Below, piece by piece: positions 1 to 9,350 of a stretch of 64,000 nucleotides of DNA. Under the pieces are notes generated by a model. That model saw nothing but the letters and a program-made list of their open reading frames with translations, was not told the DNA's origin and ran no database searches. The stretch comes from Escherichia sp. E1V33 (GTDB lineage: Bacteria; Pseudomonadota; Gammaproteobacteria; Enterobacterales; Enterobacteriaceae). The DNA is taken from positions 496,001 to 560,000 of the forward strand of contig NZ_RHJI01000010.1 of assembly GCF_004211955.1 (NCBI RefSeq), read 5' to 3'. A program made the translations under genes and the position numbers. Each line of letters begins with the position of its first letter. Position 1 is the stretch's first letter.

Positions 1-302
1 CCGCCGTCAGCAAAAGGATATTTCGCCAGTTCGTCACGCAGGCGTCCAGTTGCCGCGCGGCTAAATGCCAGAAAGTCCTCTTCGCCCTGACGTTGCAAGC
101 GCAGCGTCTGCGCCAGTTCACTCTCTTCACTGAACAAACCGTAGGCTTTGTTCTTGGCGCTATAGACCCGATGTAATTCTGCCACCATCTCAACGACGGT
201 TTCCGTCGGTTCCAGCAATGAATCGCGCAACACCAGCTCAAGGTTCTGCTCATCACGCTTGATAAGCTGGTGCAGAGCAATCTGGTTGATATCCAGACTC
301 AT
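1..302 (-). CDS. yejK: Nucleoid-associated protein YejK (NdpA), N-terminal part
   Basis: This is the first 100 codons of a minus-strand gene that leaves the window at its left end. The start is the ATG at 302-300, preceded by a good Shine-Dalgarno run (AAAGGAGAG). The protein begins [20 protein letters not shown], the recognisable start of YejK/NdpA, a nucleoid-associated protein of about 335 residues in E. coli. The family is known for DNA association, but its precise role is unclear. It is divergent from yejL, with a 181-base gap holding both promoters. Identification comes from sequence recognition; only the N-terminus can be judged. Confidence 0.93.
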
Positions 303-483
303 GATAAACTCTCCTTTAAGACCGGGCGGTATTCAACCACCACCGGTAAAGCGACGCAATAAAAGTTGGCGGCCATTTTACAGAAGGCTGCGTAAGGAGA
401 ATGATTGAAAGCATAAAAAAGCAGAAAAAAAACCGTTGCTACGGTAATATGTTGCCCTTTCATCAACTAACTGATTTCGATTT

Positions 484-711
484 ATGCCACAAATTTCCCG
501 CTACAGTGATGAACAGGTTGAACAATTGCTCGCAGAGCTGCTCAACGTACTGGAAAAACATAAGGCTCCGACCGACCTTTCCCTGATGGTGTTAGGCAAC
601 ATGGTCACTAACCTTATCAATACCAGCATTGCCCCGGCTCAACGCCAGGCGATTGCCAACTCTTTTGCCCGCGCTTTGCAGTCCTCAATCAACGAAGACA
701 AAGCGCACTAA
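484..711 (+). CDS. yejL: Small conserved protein YejL (UPF0352/DUF1414)
   Basis: A 75-residue protein, [20 protein letters not shown]..., matching the short cytoplasmic YejL family of gamma-proteobacteria. It has no signal peptide or membrane segment and looks largely helical. Its molecular function is not established. It ends 19 bases before yejM on the same strand, so the two are very likely cotranscribed. An overlapping frame starting at 401 has no matching composition and is ignored. The length equals the usual family length. Confidence 0.93.
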
Positions 712-730
712 GGGAAACAGATAACAGGTT

Positions 731-2491
731 ATGGTAACTCATCGTCAGCGCTACCGTGAAAAAGTCTCCCAGATGGTCAGCTGGGGGCACTGGTTTGCAC
801 TGTTCAACATTCTGCTCTCACTAGTCATTGGCAGCCGTTACCTGTTTATCGCCGACTGGCCGACAACGCTTGCGGGTCGTATTTATTCCTACGTAAGTAT
901 TATCGGCCACTTCAGCTTTCTGGTGTTCGCCACCTACTTGCTGATCCTCTTCCCGCTGACCTTTATCGTCGGCTCACAGAGGCTAATGAGGTTTTTGTCC
1001 GTCATTCTGGCCACTGTGGGAATGACGCTGTTACTGATCGACAGCGAAGTCTTTACTCGTTTCCATCTCCATCTTAATCCCATCGTCTGGCAATTGGTTA
1101 TCAACCCAGACGAAAATGAGATGGCGCGCGACTGGCAGCTAATGTTTATCAGCGTGCCAGTTATTTTATTGATTGAACTGGTGTTTGCGACGTGGAGCTG
1201 GCAAAAATTGCGCAGTCTGACGCGTCGTCGGCGCTTCGCCCGTCCGCTGGCTGCATTCTTATTTATCGCCTTTATCGCCTCACACGTAGTGTATATCTGG
1301 GCCGATGCTAACTTCTATCGCCCTATCACTATGCAGCGCGCCAACCTGCCGCTTTCGTACCCGATGACGGCGCGACGTTTTCTTGAGAAGCATGGTCTGC
1401 TTGATGCACAGGAGTATCAACGCCGTCTGATCGAGCAAGGAAATCCAGACGCTGTTTCCGTACAGTATCCGTTAAGCGAATTGCGCTACCGCGATATGGG
1501 CACCGGGCAGAATGTGCTGTTGATTACTGTCGATGGGCTGAACTACTCACGCTACGAGAAGCAGATGCCTTCACTGGCAGGTTTTGCTGAGCAAAATATT
1601 TCGTTCACGCGTCATATGAGTTCCGGCAACACTACCGACAACGGTATCTTTGGCTTGTTCTATGGCATCTCGCCAAGCTATATGGACGGTATTCTGTCGA
1701 CCCGTACGCCTGCGGCGTTAATTACCGCGCTCAACCAGCAAGGCTATCAGTTGGGCCTATTCTCGTCAGATGGCTTTACCAGTCCGCTTTATCGTCAGGC
1801 ATTGTTGTCAGACTTCTCTATGCCGAGCGTACATACACAATCCGATGAACAGACCGCCACGCAGTGGATCAACTGGCTTGGCCGCTACGCGCAAGAAGAT
1901 AACCGCTGGTTCTCGTGGGTATCTTTCAATGGCACCAATATTGACGACAGCAACCAGCAAGCATTTACCCGGAAATATAGCCGCGCGGCTGGTAATGTCG
2001 ATGACCAAATCAATCGCGTCCTGAATGCGTTACGTGAGTCCGGGAAACTGGACAACACGGTGGTGATTATCACTGCTGGTCACGGCGTTCCGCTGAGCGA
2101 AGATGAAGAAACCTTTGACTGGTCACGTGGCCATCTTCAGGTGCCATTAGTCATTCACTGGCCAGGTACACCGGCACAGCGTATTAATGCCCTGACCGAT
2201 CATACCGACCTGATGACGACGCTGATGCAACGCCTGCTGCACGTCAGCACGCCTGCCAGCGAATATTCACAAGGTCAGGACTTGTTCAACCCAGAACGCC
2301 GTCATTACTGGGTAACAGCCGCGGATAACGATACGCTGGCAATTACCACACCGAAAATGACGCTGGTGCTGAACAATAACGGTAAATACCGCACTTACAA
2401 CTTACGTGGTGAAAGAGTGAAAGACGAAAAACCACAGTTAAGTTTGTTATTGCAAGTGCTGACAGACGAGAAGCGTTTTATCGCTAACTGA
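731..2491 (+). CDS. yejM: Inner-membrane LPS regulator YejM (PbgA/LapC)
   Basis: A 586-residue inner-membrane protein with an N-terminal part of about five transmembrane helices (roughly residues 18-190), a linker, and a periplasmic sulfatase/phosphoethanolamine-transferase-like globular domain (about 245-586, including LLITVDGLNYSRY and ITAGHGVPLSEDEE). In E. coli the family senses periplasmic LPS and controls LpxC turnover by antagonising LapB (YciM)-FtsH. The periplasmic domain resembles hydrolases, although its enzymatic activity is disputed. It is full length, follows yejL closely and precedes the proL tRNA. An AAC-AGG stretch ahead of the ATG serves as a modest ribosome site. Confidence 0.96.
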   Translation: MVTHRQRYREKVSQMVSWGHWFALFNILLSLVIGSRYLFIADWPTTLAGRIYSYVSIIGHFSFLVFATYLLILFPLTFIVGSQRLMRFLSVILATVGMTLLLIDSEVFTRFHLHLNPIVWQLVINPDENEMARDWQLMFISVPVILLIELVFATWSWQKLRSLTRRRRFARPLAAFLFIAFIASHVVYIWADANFYRPITMQRANLPLSYPMTARRFLEKHGLLDAQEYQRRLIEQGNPDAVSVQYPLSELRYRDMGTGQNVLLITVDGLNYSRYEKQMPSLAGFAEQNISFTRHMSSGNTTDNGIFGLFYGISPSYMDGILSTRTPAALITALNQQGYQLGLFSSDGFTSPLYRQALLSDFSMPSVHTQSDEQTATQWINWLGRYAQEDNRWFSWVSFNGTNIDDSNQQAFTRKYSRAAGNVDDQINRVLNALRESGKLDNTVVIITAGHGVPLSEDEETFDWSRGHLQVPLVIHWPGTPAQRINALTDHTDLMTTLMQRLLHVSTPASEYSQGQDLFNPERRHYWVTAADNDTLAITTPKMTLVLNNNGKYRTYNLRGERVKDEKPQLSLLLQVLTDEKRFIAN

Positions 2492-2523
2492 TTAATTATA
2501 AATCAGTTAGCAAAATATCTTAC

Positions 2524-2551
2524 TTGCAATCGTTGTGGAAAACGGTAGTAT
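2524..2551 (+). promoter_or_regulatory. Probable sigma70 promoter of proL
   Basis: TTGCAA at 2524-2529 and TAGTAT at 2546-2551 are separated by 16 bases and lie 14 bases before the mature tRNA 5' end. They sit in the short gap between the yejM stop and the tRNA. The reading is by consensus matching only. Confidence 0.6.
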
Positions 2552-2565
2552 AAGCAGCCACGAGT

Positions 2566-2642
2566 CGGCACGTAGCGCAGCCTGGTAGCGCACCGTCATG
2601 GGGTGTCGGGGGTCGGAGGTTCAAATCCTCTCGTGCCGACCA
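2566..2642 (+). tRNA. proL: tRNA-Pro with anticodon GGG
   Basis: A 77-base tRNA. The acceptor stem CGGCACG pairs with CGTGCCG and is followed by an encoded CCA at 2640-2642. The D-arm (GCGC AGCCTGGTA GCGC), the anticodon loop with GGG (CATGGGGTG) and the T-arm (GGAGG TTCAAAT CCTCT) are all visible. It decodes CCC/CCU proline codons and corresponds to proL in E. coli. It is followed directly by a strong terminator, so it appears to be a single-gene tRNA unit. No integrase or direct repeat marks it as an occupied attachment site here. Confidence 0.96.
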
Positions 2643-2653
2643 AAAATCCCAAG

Positions 2654-2681
2654 AAAACCAACCGCAAAGGTTGGTTTTTTT
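2654..2681 (+). terminator. Rho-independent terminator of proL
   Basis: A 10-base stem (AAAACCAACC / GGTTGGTTTT) with a GCAAA loop runs straight into a T tract, 11 bases after the tRNA CCA end. Confidence 0.9.
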
Positions 2682-2825
2682 ATATCTACGTCAATGCCCC
2701 TCTACCCACACTTACAGTTTTCACTACATGCCCATACATAAAATGGGGTAACATTCACGCGCCTGGTAGCGTTACCAACGCTACGCTCAAACATAATGAT
2801 TCTAATAAAACCTCAGGAGACTACT

Positions 2826-3473
2826 ATGCCTGAAGCAACGCCTTTTCAGGTGCTGATTGTGGATGATCATCCACTTATGCGACGCGGTGTTCGTCAGTTA
2901 CTGGAGCTTGACCCTGGCTTTGAAGTGGTCGCCGAAGCAGGCGACGGCGCTAGTGCTATCGATCTGGCAAATAGACTGGATATCGACGTGATCTTGTTGG
3001 ATCTCAATATGAAAGGTATGAGTGGTCTGGATACCCTCAATGCCTTGCGCAGGGATGGCGTTACCGCGCAGATTATAATCCTGACAGTGTCTGATGCCTC
3101 CAGCGATATCTTTGCACTGATAGACGCTGGCGCAGACGGTTATCTGTTGAAAGATAGCGACCCGGAAGTATTGCTGGAAGCGATTCGCGCCGGAGCAAAA
3201 GGCAGCAAAGTCTTTAGTGAACGCGTCAGTCAGTACTTACGCGAGCGCGAAATGTTTGGCGCTGAAGAAGACCCCTTCAGCGTGCTAACGGAGCGTGAAT
3301 TAGATGTTCTGCACGAACTGGCACAGGGGCTGTCAAATAAACAGATTGCCTCGGTGTTGAATATTTCCGAGCAGACAGTAAAAGTACATATTCGCAATCT
3401 GCTGCGTAAACTCAATGTCCGCTCACGCGTGGCGGCCACCATTCTGTTCCTGCAACAACGCGGGGCACAATAA
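2826..3473 (+). CDS. narP: Nitrate/nitrite response regulator NarP
   Basis: A 215-residue response regulator. The receiver domain (about 7-125) has the acidic pocket D13/D14, phospho-acceptor D59 (DVILLDL) and K109 region (YLLKDS). The C-terminal LuxR/NarL-type HTH (about 148-213) contains LTERELDVLHELAQGLSNKQIA. Partners in E. coli are the kinases NarQ and NarX. NarP binds 7-2-7 palindromes and activates napF when nitrate is low. The start at 2826 is chosen over an upstream in-frame ATG because CAGGAGA lies 5-8 bases ahead and it gives the family N-terminus MPEATPFQV. It lies just past the end of its target nap-ccm cluster, in convergent orientation. Confidence 0.97.
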   Translation: MPEATPFQVLIVDDHPLMRRGVRQLLELDPGFEVVAEAGDGASAIDLANRLDIDVILLDLNMKGMSGLDTLNALRRDGVTAQIIILTVSDASSDIFALIDAGADGYLLKDSDPEVLLEAIRAGAKGSKVFSERVSQYLREREMFGAEEDPFSVLTERELDVLHELAQGLSNKQIASVLNISEQTVKVHIRNLLRKLNVRSRVAATILFLQQRGAQ

Positions 3474-3477
3474 AAAT

Positions 3478-3502
3478 AGCCCGATGGCATCACCATCGGG
3501 CT
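3478..3502 (+). terminator. Hairpin after narP (first copy)
   Basis: A perfect 10-base stem, AGCCCGATGG / CCATCGGGCT, with a five-base loop starts 5 bases after the narP stop. It is followed by GAGATTT rather than a clean T tract, so termination may be partial. A near-identical hairpin recurs at 3654. Confidence 0.65.
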
Positions 3503-3526
3503 GAGATTTATGACAAACGCAAAACT

Positions 3527-3625
3527 GCCTGATGCGCTACGCTTATCAGGCCTACGCGGATCGATCAATTTAGTGAATTTACACGATTTTGTAGGCCGGA
3601 TAAGGCGTTCACGCCGCATCCGGCA
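3527..3625. repeat. BIME: paired REP sequences between narP and ccmH
   Basis: Two inverted REP units: GCCTGATGCGCTACGC...ATCAGGCCTAC at 3527-3555 and GTAGGCCGGATAAGGCG...GCATCCGGC at 3591-3625. They are separated by an AT-rich spacer. This is the usual enterobacterial arrangement between two convergent genes. Confidence 0.9.
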
Positions 3626-3653
3626 TAAACTAAGCGCACTTTGTCATCAGTCT

Positions 3654-3689
3654 GGCCCGATGGCATCACCATTGGGCCTCTTTTTATTT
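3654..3689 (+). terminator. Second copy of narP terminator hairpin, with T tract
   Basis: The stem GGCCCGATGG / CCATTGGGCC with loop CATCA is followed by CTCTTTTTATTT, so this copy has the full form of a plus-strand rho-independent terminator for narP. Its T tract overlaps the ccmH stop codon on the opposite strand (ccmH ends at 3684). Confidence 0.75.
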
Positions 3690-4736
3690 ACTCTCCTGCG
3701 GCGACAAATGTTGCATCGCCTGCGCAATACTACGTTCAATCACCGCACGGCGAGTATCGTTGGCAGGTAAGAGTTTCAACATCATCTCCCACGCGGCAAC
3801 GGCTTCGCCAAATCGCTGCTGCTCAAAGGCATTAAACGCATACATGCTTAACACACGAATATTGCTGTGGTCGCTTCTTACCAACTGACGTAGCAGTTCA
3901 CCACCCAGGCGGTTGTCGTTGGGATCAGATGAACGTGTCAACGCTTCAGCGTATCCCAGTGCGGCATCACTGTTTTTCGGATCGAGGCGATATGCAGTAG
4001 CGTATGCATCAGTCGCGATACTGGCATTCCCCAGCGCCATGCCAATGCGGCCAAGCATAATCCAGCCTTCTATATCTCCCGGATTTTTTTGCAGTTGAGT
4101 ACGCATCCCCAGCGCAAGGCGCGACATCTCTTCTTCGTTGAGCGGATCGGCTTTCGGATCCAGCGCCCTGTCCAGCAACGCCGGAGCCTGTGCCGTGGCC
4201 TGCTGCCATATTTTCACCTGCTGATAATTGCCGGTCTGGTAGTAGCTGACGCCTGCTACAATCAACGCCACCACAATACCCGGCAGGTAAACAGCAAATC
4301 CGGCACGCTTACCTTCCGGCACGCTTTGTTCAGGAAACTCCTCCACCGCCAGCCGTACACGCCGCCGCGAGCGGGCGTAAATGACCCAACCGCCAATGCC
4401 AATAGCCACTACCGGAAGCACCCACAGCAGCACGGTCAGCGGCGTTAACGGCGGATCGTAAGTGACGAAGTTGCCGTAACGCGCCACCATATAATCGACA
4501 ATCTCTTTCTTACTTTTACCTTCCTGCATCAGTTCATACACTTTCTGGCGCAGGTCGGTGGCAATCATCGAGTTGGAATCAGCAATGCTGTTGTTCTGGC
4601 ATTTCGGGCAGCGCAGCTCTTCAGTGAGCTGACGGAACTGTTGTTCCTGTGCTTCATCTTTAAACTGCAACACGTCGATGGTCGCCAGCGCTGAGCCGGA
4701 GATCATCAGCATCAGCACGCCCAATAAAAACCTCAT
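3684..4736 (-). CDS. ccmH: Cytochrome c maturation protein CcmH (CcmL-CcmI fusion form)
   Basis: A 350-residue inner-membrane protein. A signal/anchor region (1-18) is followed by a periplasmic CcmL-like domain with the redox motif LRCPKCQNN (C43, C46), a membrane helix around 100-122, a second helix around 145-165, and a C-terminal TPR domain like CcmI/NrfG. In E. coli it works with CcmF and CcmG in the heme ligation step, keeping the apocytochrome CXXCH thiols reduced and presenting the apoprotein. It is the last gene of the nap-ccm cluster. Its start overlaps the ccmG stop by 4 bases, indicating translational coupling. Confidence 0.96.
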   Translation of the reverse strand: MRFLLGVLMLMISGSALATIDVLQFKDEAQEQQFRQLTEELRCPKCQNNSIADSNSMIATDLRQKVYELMQEGKSKKEIVDYMVARYGNFVTYDPPLTPLTVLLWVLPVVAIGIGGWVIYARSRRRVRLAVEEFPEQSVPEGKRAGFAVYLPGIVVALIVAGVSYYQTGNYQQVKIWQQATAQAPALLDRALDPKADPLNEEEMSRLALGMRTQLQKNPGDIEGWIMLGRIGMALGNASIATDAYATAYRLDPKNSDAALGYAEALTRSSDPNDNRLGGELLRQLVRSDHSNIRVLSMYAFNAFEQQRFGEAVAAWEMMLKLLPANDTRRAVIERSIAQAMQHLSPQESK

Positions 4737-5290
4737 TGTGCGGCCTCCTTACTGTATTTCTCCCACAGCGGCTTGATCTCTTCTTCCCAGACGCGAGGAT
4801 TCAGATCGCCCGCATGGCGATAGCGAATGATGCCGTTGCCGTCAATAAGGAACGTTTCTGGCGCGCCATAGACACCCAGATCCAGCCCTAACATGCCGTC
4901 ACCGTCAAACAGGCTTAACGCATAAGGATTACCCAGCTCTTTCAGCCAGCTAATCGCTTTCTGGCGATCGTCTTTATAGTTCATGCCAACCACGCGGATA
5001 CCCTGCGCAGAAAGCTGATTCAGATATTGATGTTCCGCACGGCAGGTCGGACACCAGGTCGCCCAGACGTTAAGCAGCACTGGTTTGCCCTGAGTCAGCA
5101 CATCCGCCTGATAAAACTGCCCCGGATTGTCCAGTGATTCGAGGCGAAACTTCGGCACCGGCTTGCCAATGAGCGCAGATTCCAGATTGGTCGGATCATC
5201 CCCTTCGGCATTGCGCGCCAACTGCCACAGCAGCGCCGCGGCAATCGCCAGGAAGATAATCAAAGGAATTAACAATACTTTGCGCTTCAT
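4733..5290 (-). CDS. ccmG: Periplasmic thioredoxin-like CcmG (DsbE)
   Basis: A 185-residue membrane-anchored thioredoxin-fold protein. The anchor helix spans about residues 4-25, and the thioredoxin domain carries the active site WATWCPTC (C80, C83). It has a GVYGAPETFLID cis-proline segment typical of DsbE. It receives electrons from DsbD and passes them to CcmH and the apocytochrome c thiols. It overlaps ccmF and ccmH by 4 bases at each end. The length equals the E. coli protein. Confidence 0.97.
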   Translation of the reverse strand: MKRKVLLIPLIIFLAIAAALLWQLARNAEGDDPTNLESALIGKPVPKFRLESLDNPGQFYQADVLTQGKPVLLNVWATWCPTCRAEHQYLNQLSAQGIRVVGMNYKDDRQKAISWLKELGNPYALSLFDGDGMLGLDLGVYGAPETFLIDGNGIIRYRHAGDLNPRVWEEEIKPLWEKYSKEAAQ

Positions 5291-7230
5291 ACAGCCTCCG
5301 GCGCAGTTTTCTGCGGGTTCACGCGCTTACGATAGCGAGGATCAAACAGGCACAGCAGCCCGCCCAGCGCCATCATCAGCCCGCCCACCCAGATCCAGCG
5401 AACAAAAGGTTTGTAGTAGAGACGAACAGCCCAGGAACCGTTTTCCAGTTCTTCACCGAGCGCGGCGTACAGGTCACGGGTGATGCCGCCGTCAATCGCC
5501 GCTTCGGTCATCATCGACCCGGCAGTGTTGTAATAACGTTTTTCCGCATACAGCACCGTTTCCGGCTTGCCATCTCGCGTTACGCCGATAGTCGCCACAC
5601 CGCCGCGCCAGTTCGGACCAGTCACCTCTTTAACATCACGGAAGGTGAAGCGATATTCATGAATATCGACGCTATCGCCGGACTTCATGCGCACATCACG
5701 CTCAACGCTGTAGTTCTGACTGAAAGCAATACCAACAATTGTCACTGCCAGCCCCAGGTGAGCCGCCACCATCCCCCAATAACTGAAGGTGGTTTTCGTG
5801 CCGCGTGAAATACGCAGCGCCGCTTCTGCAATTGCCAGCACCGCAATCCAGCAGGCCATTGCCAGGCCGAGCACCGTCATCGCCACCACTTTGCTTTCGA
5901 ACAGCCACGGCAACAGCAGCGACAGCACCAGCGTAGAGATAAAGGCGAAAATCAATAAATTGCGGATTTTACGCGGTCGATCGCGTCCCCAGCGCACCAG
6001 AGGACCGACACCAAGCAGTAGTGCAAACGGCACCATCAGCCAGGTAAACATGGTGTTGAAGAACGGTTCGCCAATCGAAATGCTGCCCAGTCCCAGTTGC
6101 TTGTGCACCAGCGGCAGCAGCGTCCCCAGCAACACCACCAGCATCGCGGCGACCAGCAAAACGTTGTTCGCTAACAGCAAAGATTCCCGCGACCACAGCG
6201 CATTGTTTACGCGTGAGCGAACTTTGTGTCCACGCGCGGCAAACAGCAGCAGCGAACCGCCAATCACCAATACCATAAAGGCGAGGATAAACATGCCGCG
6301 CGCCGGATCAGACGCAAACGCGTGTACCGATACCAGCACGCCGGAACGCACCAGGAAAGTCCCCAGCAGACACAACGAGAAGGCACTGATTGCCAGCAGT
6401 AATGTCCACGCTTTGAAGCTGGCACGCTGTTCAGTCGCCGCCAGCGAGTGCATCAACGCAGTCCCCACCAGCCACGGCATAAACGAGGCGTTTTCTACCG
6501 GATCCCAGAACCACCAGCCACCCCAGCCGAGTTCGTAATAGGCCCATGCGGAACCGAGCACAATGCCGAGCGTCAGGAAAATCCACGCCGCCAGCGTCCA
6601 CGGGCGAGTAAAACGCGCATAAGTGCTGTCCAGACGCCCGCTCAGCAAAGAAGCAATGGCAAAAGCAAACGCCACCGAGAAACCCACGTACCCCATATAA
6701 AGCAGAGGCGGATGGAAGATCAGCCCCGGATCCTGTAACAACGGGTTAAGATCGCGCCCTTCAATCGGGAAGTTCGGCAGCGTGCGTGAGAATGGGTTAG
6801 AGGTAAAGAGAATGAACAGCAAAAAGCCGACGCTGACCATCCCCATTATCGCCAGTACGCGGGCCACAATATCCAGCGGAATACGCTGACTAAAAATCGC
6901 CACCGCAAAGGTCCAGCCGCTCATCAGCAGCACCCACAGCAGTAGCGAGCCTTCATGCGCGCCCCAGGTAGCCGCCACGCGATACCACACCGGAAGCTGG
7001 GTATTGGAGTTGCTGGCAACATAGGTGACGGTAAAGTCGTTGACCACGAAAGCGTTGACCAGCACCAGAAACGCGCCAGCCACAGACATAAACAGCAGCC
7101 AGGCAAACAAGCGGGAAGACGCCATCATGCGCGCATCTCCGCGCGCCACGCCCCATAGCGGATACACGGACAGCAGCAGCGCAATCCCTAACGCCAGGCA
7201 CAGCAGCCCGTTTCCAATTTCCGGCATCAT
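5287..7230 (-). CDS. ccmF: Heme lyase subunit CcmF
   Basis: A 647-residue polytopic inner-membrane protein with many hydrophobic helices. The tryptophan-rich WWD domain is visible as [18 protein letters not shown] (around residues 230-250), and conserved histidines flank it for heme handling. CcmF takes heme from holo-CcmE and, with CcmG/CcmH, attaches it to CXXCH motifs of apocytochromes such as NapB and NapC. Four-base overlaps with ccmE and ccmG support tight coupling. Full length, no disruption. Confidence 0.97.
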
Positions 7231-7706
7231 GATGCTGGGTCCTTATAAACACTCGCCGGGCGACGGTGGTTAGCTTCCATCGCTTTCTCAACTTCAGGCG
7301 GCGTGTAGTTTTCGTCGTGTTTCGCCAGCACTTCTTTTGCGAGGATATGATTGCCTTTTTCCAGCTCGCCCTGCACCACAACGCCCTGCCCTTCACGGAA
7401 CAGATCCGGCAAAATGCCTTCGTAAGAGACATCCACTGAGCCTTCAGCGTCGTAAATGGTGAAGGTCACTTTCAGCGAATTGGGATCGCGCTGCACACTA
7501 CCCGGCATCACCATCCCGCCAACGCGCAGACGCTGACCGACTTCCGGCATTTGCTGAGTTTCACGCTTGCCGTAGAGAATTTCCCCCGGCGTATAAAAGA
7601 GATCGATATTCGAGCGCAGCGCATATAGCACCAGACCGATAGTCAGCGCCAGCCCTGCCAACACGGCACAGGCAATCCACAAGCGGTTTTTACGGCGAAT
7701 ATTCAT
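7227..7706 (-). CDS. ccmE: Periplasmic heme chaperone CcmE
   Basis: A 159-residue protein with one N-terminal membrane anchor (about 8-29) and a periplasmic OB-fold domain. The covalent heme-binding histidine is H130 in the motif [13 protein letters not shown], with Tyr134 as the likely axial ligand. It receives heme at the CcmABCD complex and carries it to CcmF. It overlaps ccmD and ccmF by 4 bases each. The flexible C-terminal tail is polar, as usual. Confidence 0.97.
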
Positions 7707-7912
7707 GCAGCCTCCTGCTGTTGCGCAGCACGTAAACGCGCCTCACGCGCCCGCTGTTGCGCCACGCCACGCAGAATTGCGCGATGTTGCATCACCGAGT
7801 GCACGACCAAAACCACCAGCGGAATAACGGTCATCACCACCGCCAGCCAGACAAAAAAGGCGTAACCGCCCATTGCGAAAAATTCATTCCAGGAAGCAAA
7901 TGCAGGGGTCAT
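7703..7912 (-). CDS. ccmD: Heme exporter accessory protein CcmD
   Basis: A 69-residue single-helix membrane protein (helix about 15-39, [20 protein letters not shown]) with a basic, Arg/Gln-rich cytoplasmic tail. In the family it is a small subunit of the CcmABCD complex, needed for release of heme-loaded CcmE from CcmC. It overlaps ccmC and ccmE by 4 bases. It is easily missed because of its size, but its position and sequence are diagnostic. Confidence 0.95.
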
Positions 7913-8646
7913 TTACGGCCTCTTTTCAGTATCAGTTCACTCACCCACGGACGGCGTTTTTCCATCAGCAAAATCAAATTACGCATCCGCATCAGCGTCA
8001 GCGTGGCAGACAGGAGCAGGAAGCCAAAAATCGACCAGCGCAGCGGCGAACGCATCGCCGGATCGATACTTTGCTGCATCCGCGTTGATCCCTGATGCAG
8101 GGTGTTCCACCACTCCACGGAGTAATGAATAATCGGCAGATTCACCACGCCAATCAGCACCAGGATACCTGCCGCACGGCCCGCCAGACGGCGGTCGTCG
8201 AAGGCGTGCCACAGGGCAATCACACCCACATACAGAAACAGCAGCACCAGTTCAGAAGTCAGGCGTGCATCCCATACCCACCAGGTGCCCCACATCGGTT
8301 TTCCCCATGCAGAGCCGGTAACCAGGGCAATAAAGGTAAACACGGCACCAATGGGGGCCATCGCCGCCACCGCCAGGTTGGCCATTTTCATCTGCCAGAC
8401 AAGGCCAATAAACGCTGCCACCGCCATTGATGCATAAATGCCCATCGACCAGATCGCCGCAGGTACATGCAAGTAGATAATGCGGTAGCTATTTCCCTGC
8501 TGATAATCAGCCGGAGCAAAGCCGAATCCCCAGATCCAGCCAACGGTAAGCACGACCACACTGGCAATTGCCAGCCACGGTATAAACCAGCCACAGATTT
8601 GATACAGCCGTGGTGGGATCGCCAGTTGATGCAGTGTTTTCCACAT
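7909..8646 (-). CDS. ccmC: Heme-handling membrane protein CcmC
   Basis: A 245-residue inner-membrane protein with six predicted helices. The WWD motif MWGTWWVWDARLTSE lies around residues 118-132, and histidines on both sides (LHVPAAIW, IIHYSVEWW) are the heme ligands in this family. It loads heme onto CcmE H130. The start at 8646 (MWKTLHQLAIPPR) matches the family N-terminus. An in-frame ATG eight codons upstream would add MFESGIET, which is not part of known CcmC proteins. It is separated from ccmB by 41 bases and overlaps ccmD. Confidence 0.96.
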   Translation of the reverse strand: MWKTLHQLAIPPRLYQICGWFIPWLAIASVVVLTVGWIWGFGFAPADYQQGNSYRIIYLHVPAAIWSMGIYASMAVAAFIGLVWQMKMANLAVAAMAPIGAVFTFIALVTGSAWGKPMWGTWWVWDARLTSELVLLFLYVGVIALWHAFDDRRLAGRAAGILVLIGVVNLPIIHYSVEWWNTLHQGSTRMQQSIDPAMRSPLRWSIFGFLLLSATLTLMRMRNLILLMEKRRPWVSELILKRGRK

Positions 8647-8687
8647 AGTTTCGATACCAGACTCGAACAAAAATCAGTAATCCAGCG

Positions 8688-9350
8688 TTATTGAATGCTG
8701 ATTCGTAACGCTGCCGCCGTCGCAAAAGGACTTAATGTCGCGGTGCCTGCCAGCAACGCGCCTAAAATTGCCAGATACCCGTCAACGGGCAAATGCATAG
8801 AAGCCGCGTCCATCGCGGCGGTGGCAAAGATGAGTAATGGGATAGTCAGCGGTAACACCAGTATGCTGAGCAGCACACCACCGCGCTTAAGCCCCACTGT
8901 CAGCGCCACGCCCGGTGCACCGAGAAAGCCAAGCGTAGGCGTTCCCAGCAGTAGCGTTAACGCCATCACTTGCCAGCCATAAATATCCATTCCCAGTAGC
9001 ATTGCTACCAGGGGCGAAAGGATGAGTAACGGCAGACCGGTTACCATCCAGTGCGCCATCACCTTCGCCAGCACAACGGCGGGCAAGGGTAACGGCAACA
9101 ACATCAATTGTTCAAGACTGCCGTCCTGCAAATCGTCACGGAACAGTCGCTCCAGTGCCAGCAAGGATGAAAGCAGCGCAGCAACCCAGATAATGCCCGG
9201 CGCAATACGCGCCAGCAGTTGCGGCTCCGGACCGATACTGAGTGGAAAAAGGGTAATAACAATCAGGAAGAACCACAGCGGGTTGGCGATTTCGGCGCTA
9301 TGGCGAAACGCCACGCGCAGCTCAAGACGGAAAATGCGCCAGAACATCAT
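8688..9350 (-). CDS. ccmB: Heme exporter ABC-type permease CcmB
   Basis: A 220-residue, very hydrophobic protein with about six transmembrane segments, matching CcmB at full length. It is the membrane partner of the CcmA ATPase in the CcmABCD complex, whose ATP hydrolysis drives release of holo-CcmE from CcmC. It overlaps the ccmA stop by 4 bases. No frameshift or missing segment is seen. Confidence 0.96.
   Translation of the reverse strand: MMFWRIFRLELRVAFRHSAEIANPLWFFLIVITLFPLSIGPEPQLLARIAPGIIWVAALLSSLLALERLFRDDLQDGSLEQLMLLPLPLPAVVLAKVMAHWMVTGLPLLILSPLVAMLLGMDIYGWQVMALTLLLGTPTLGFLGAPGVALTVGLKRGGVLLSILVLPLTIPLLIFATAAMDAASMHLPVDGYLAILGALLAGTATLSPFATAAALRISIQ

Noticed and set aside
2566..2642. 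proL as an occupied phage/island attachment site
   Set aside because: The tRNA is followed at once by its terminator and core gene narP, with no duplicated 3' tRNA fragment or integrase.
2603..2833. Open frame running through the proL tRNA and its terminator
   Set aside because: The interval is a complete tRNA plus terminator; the frame is accidental.
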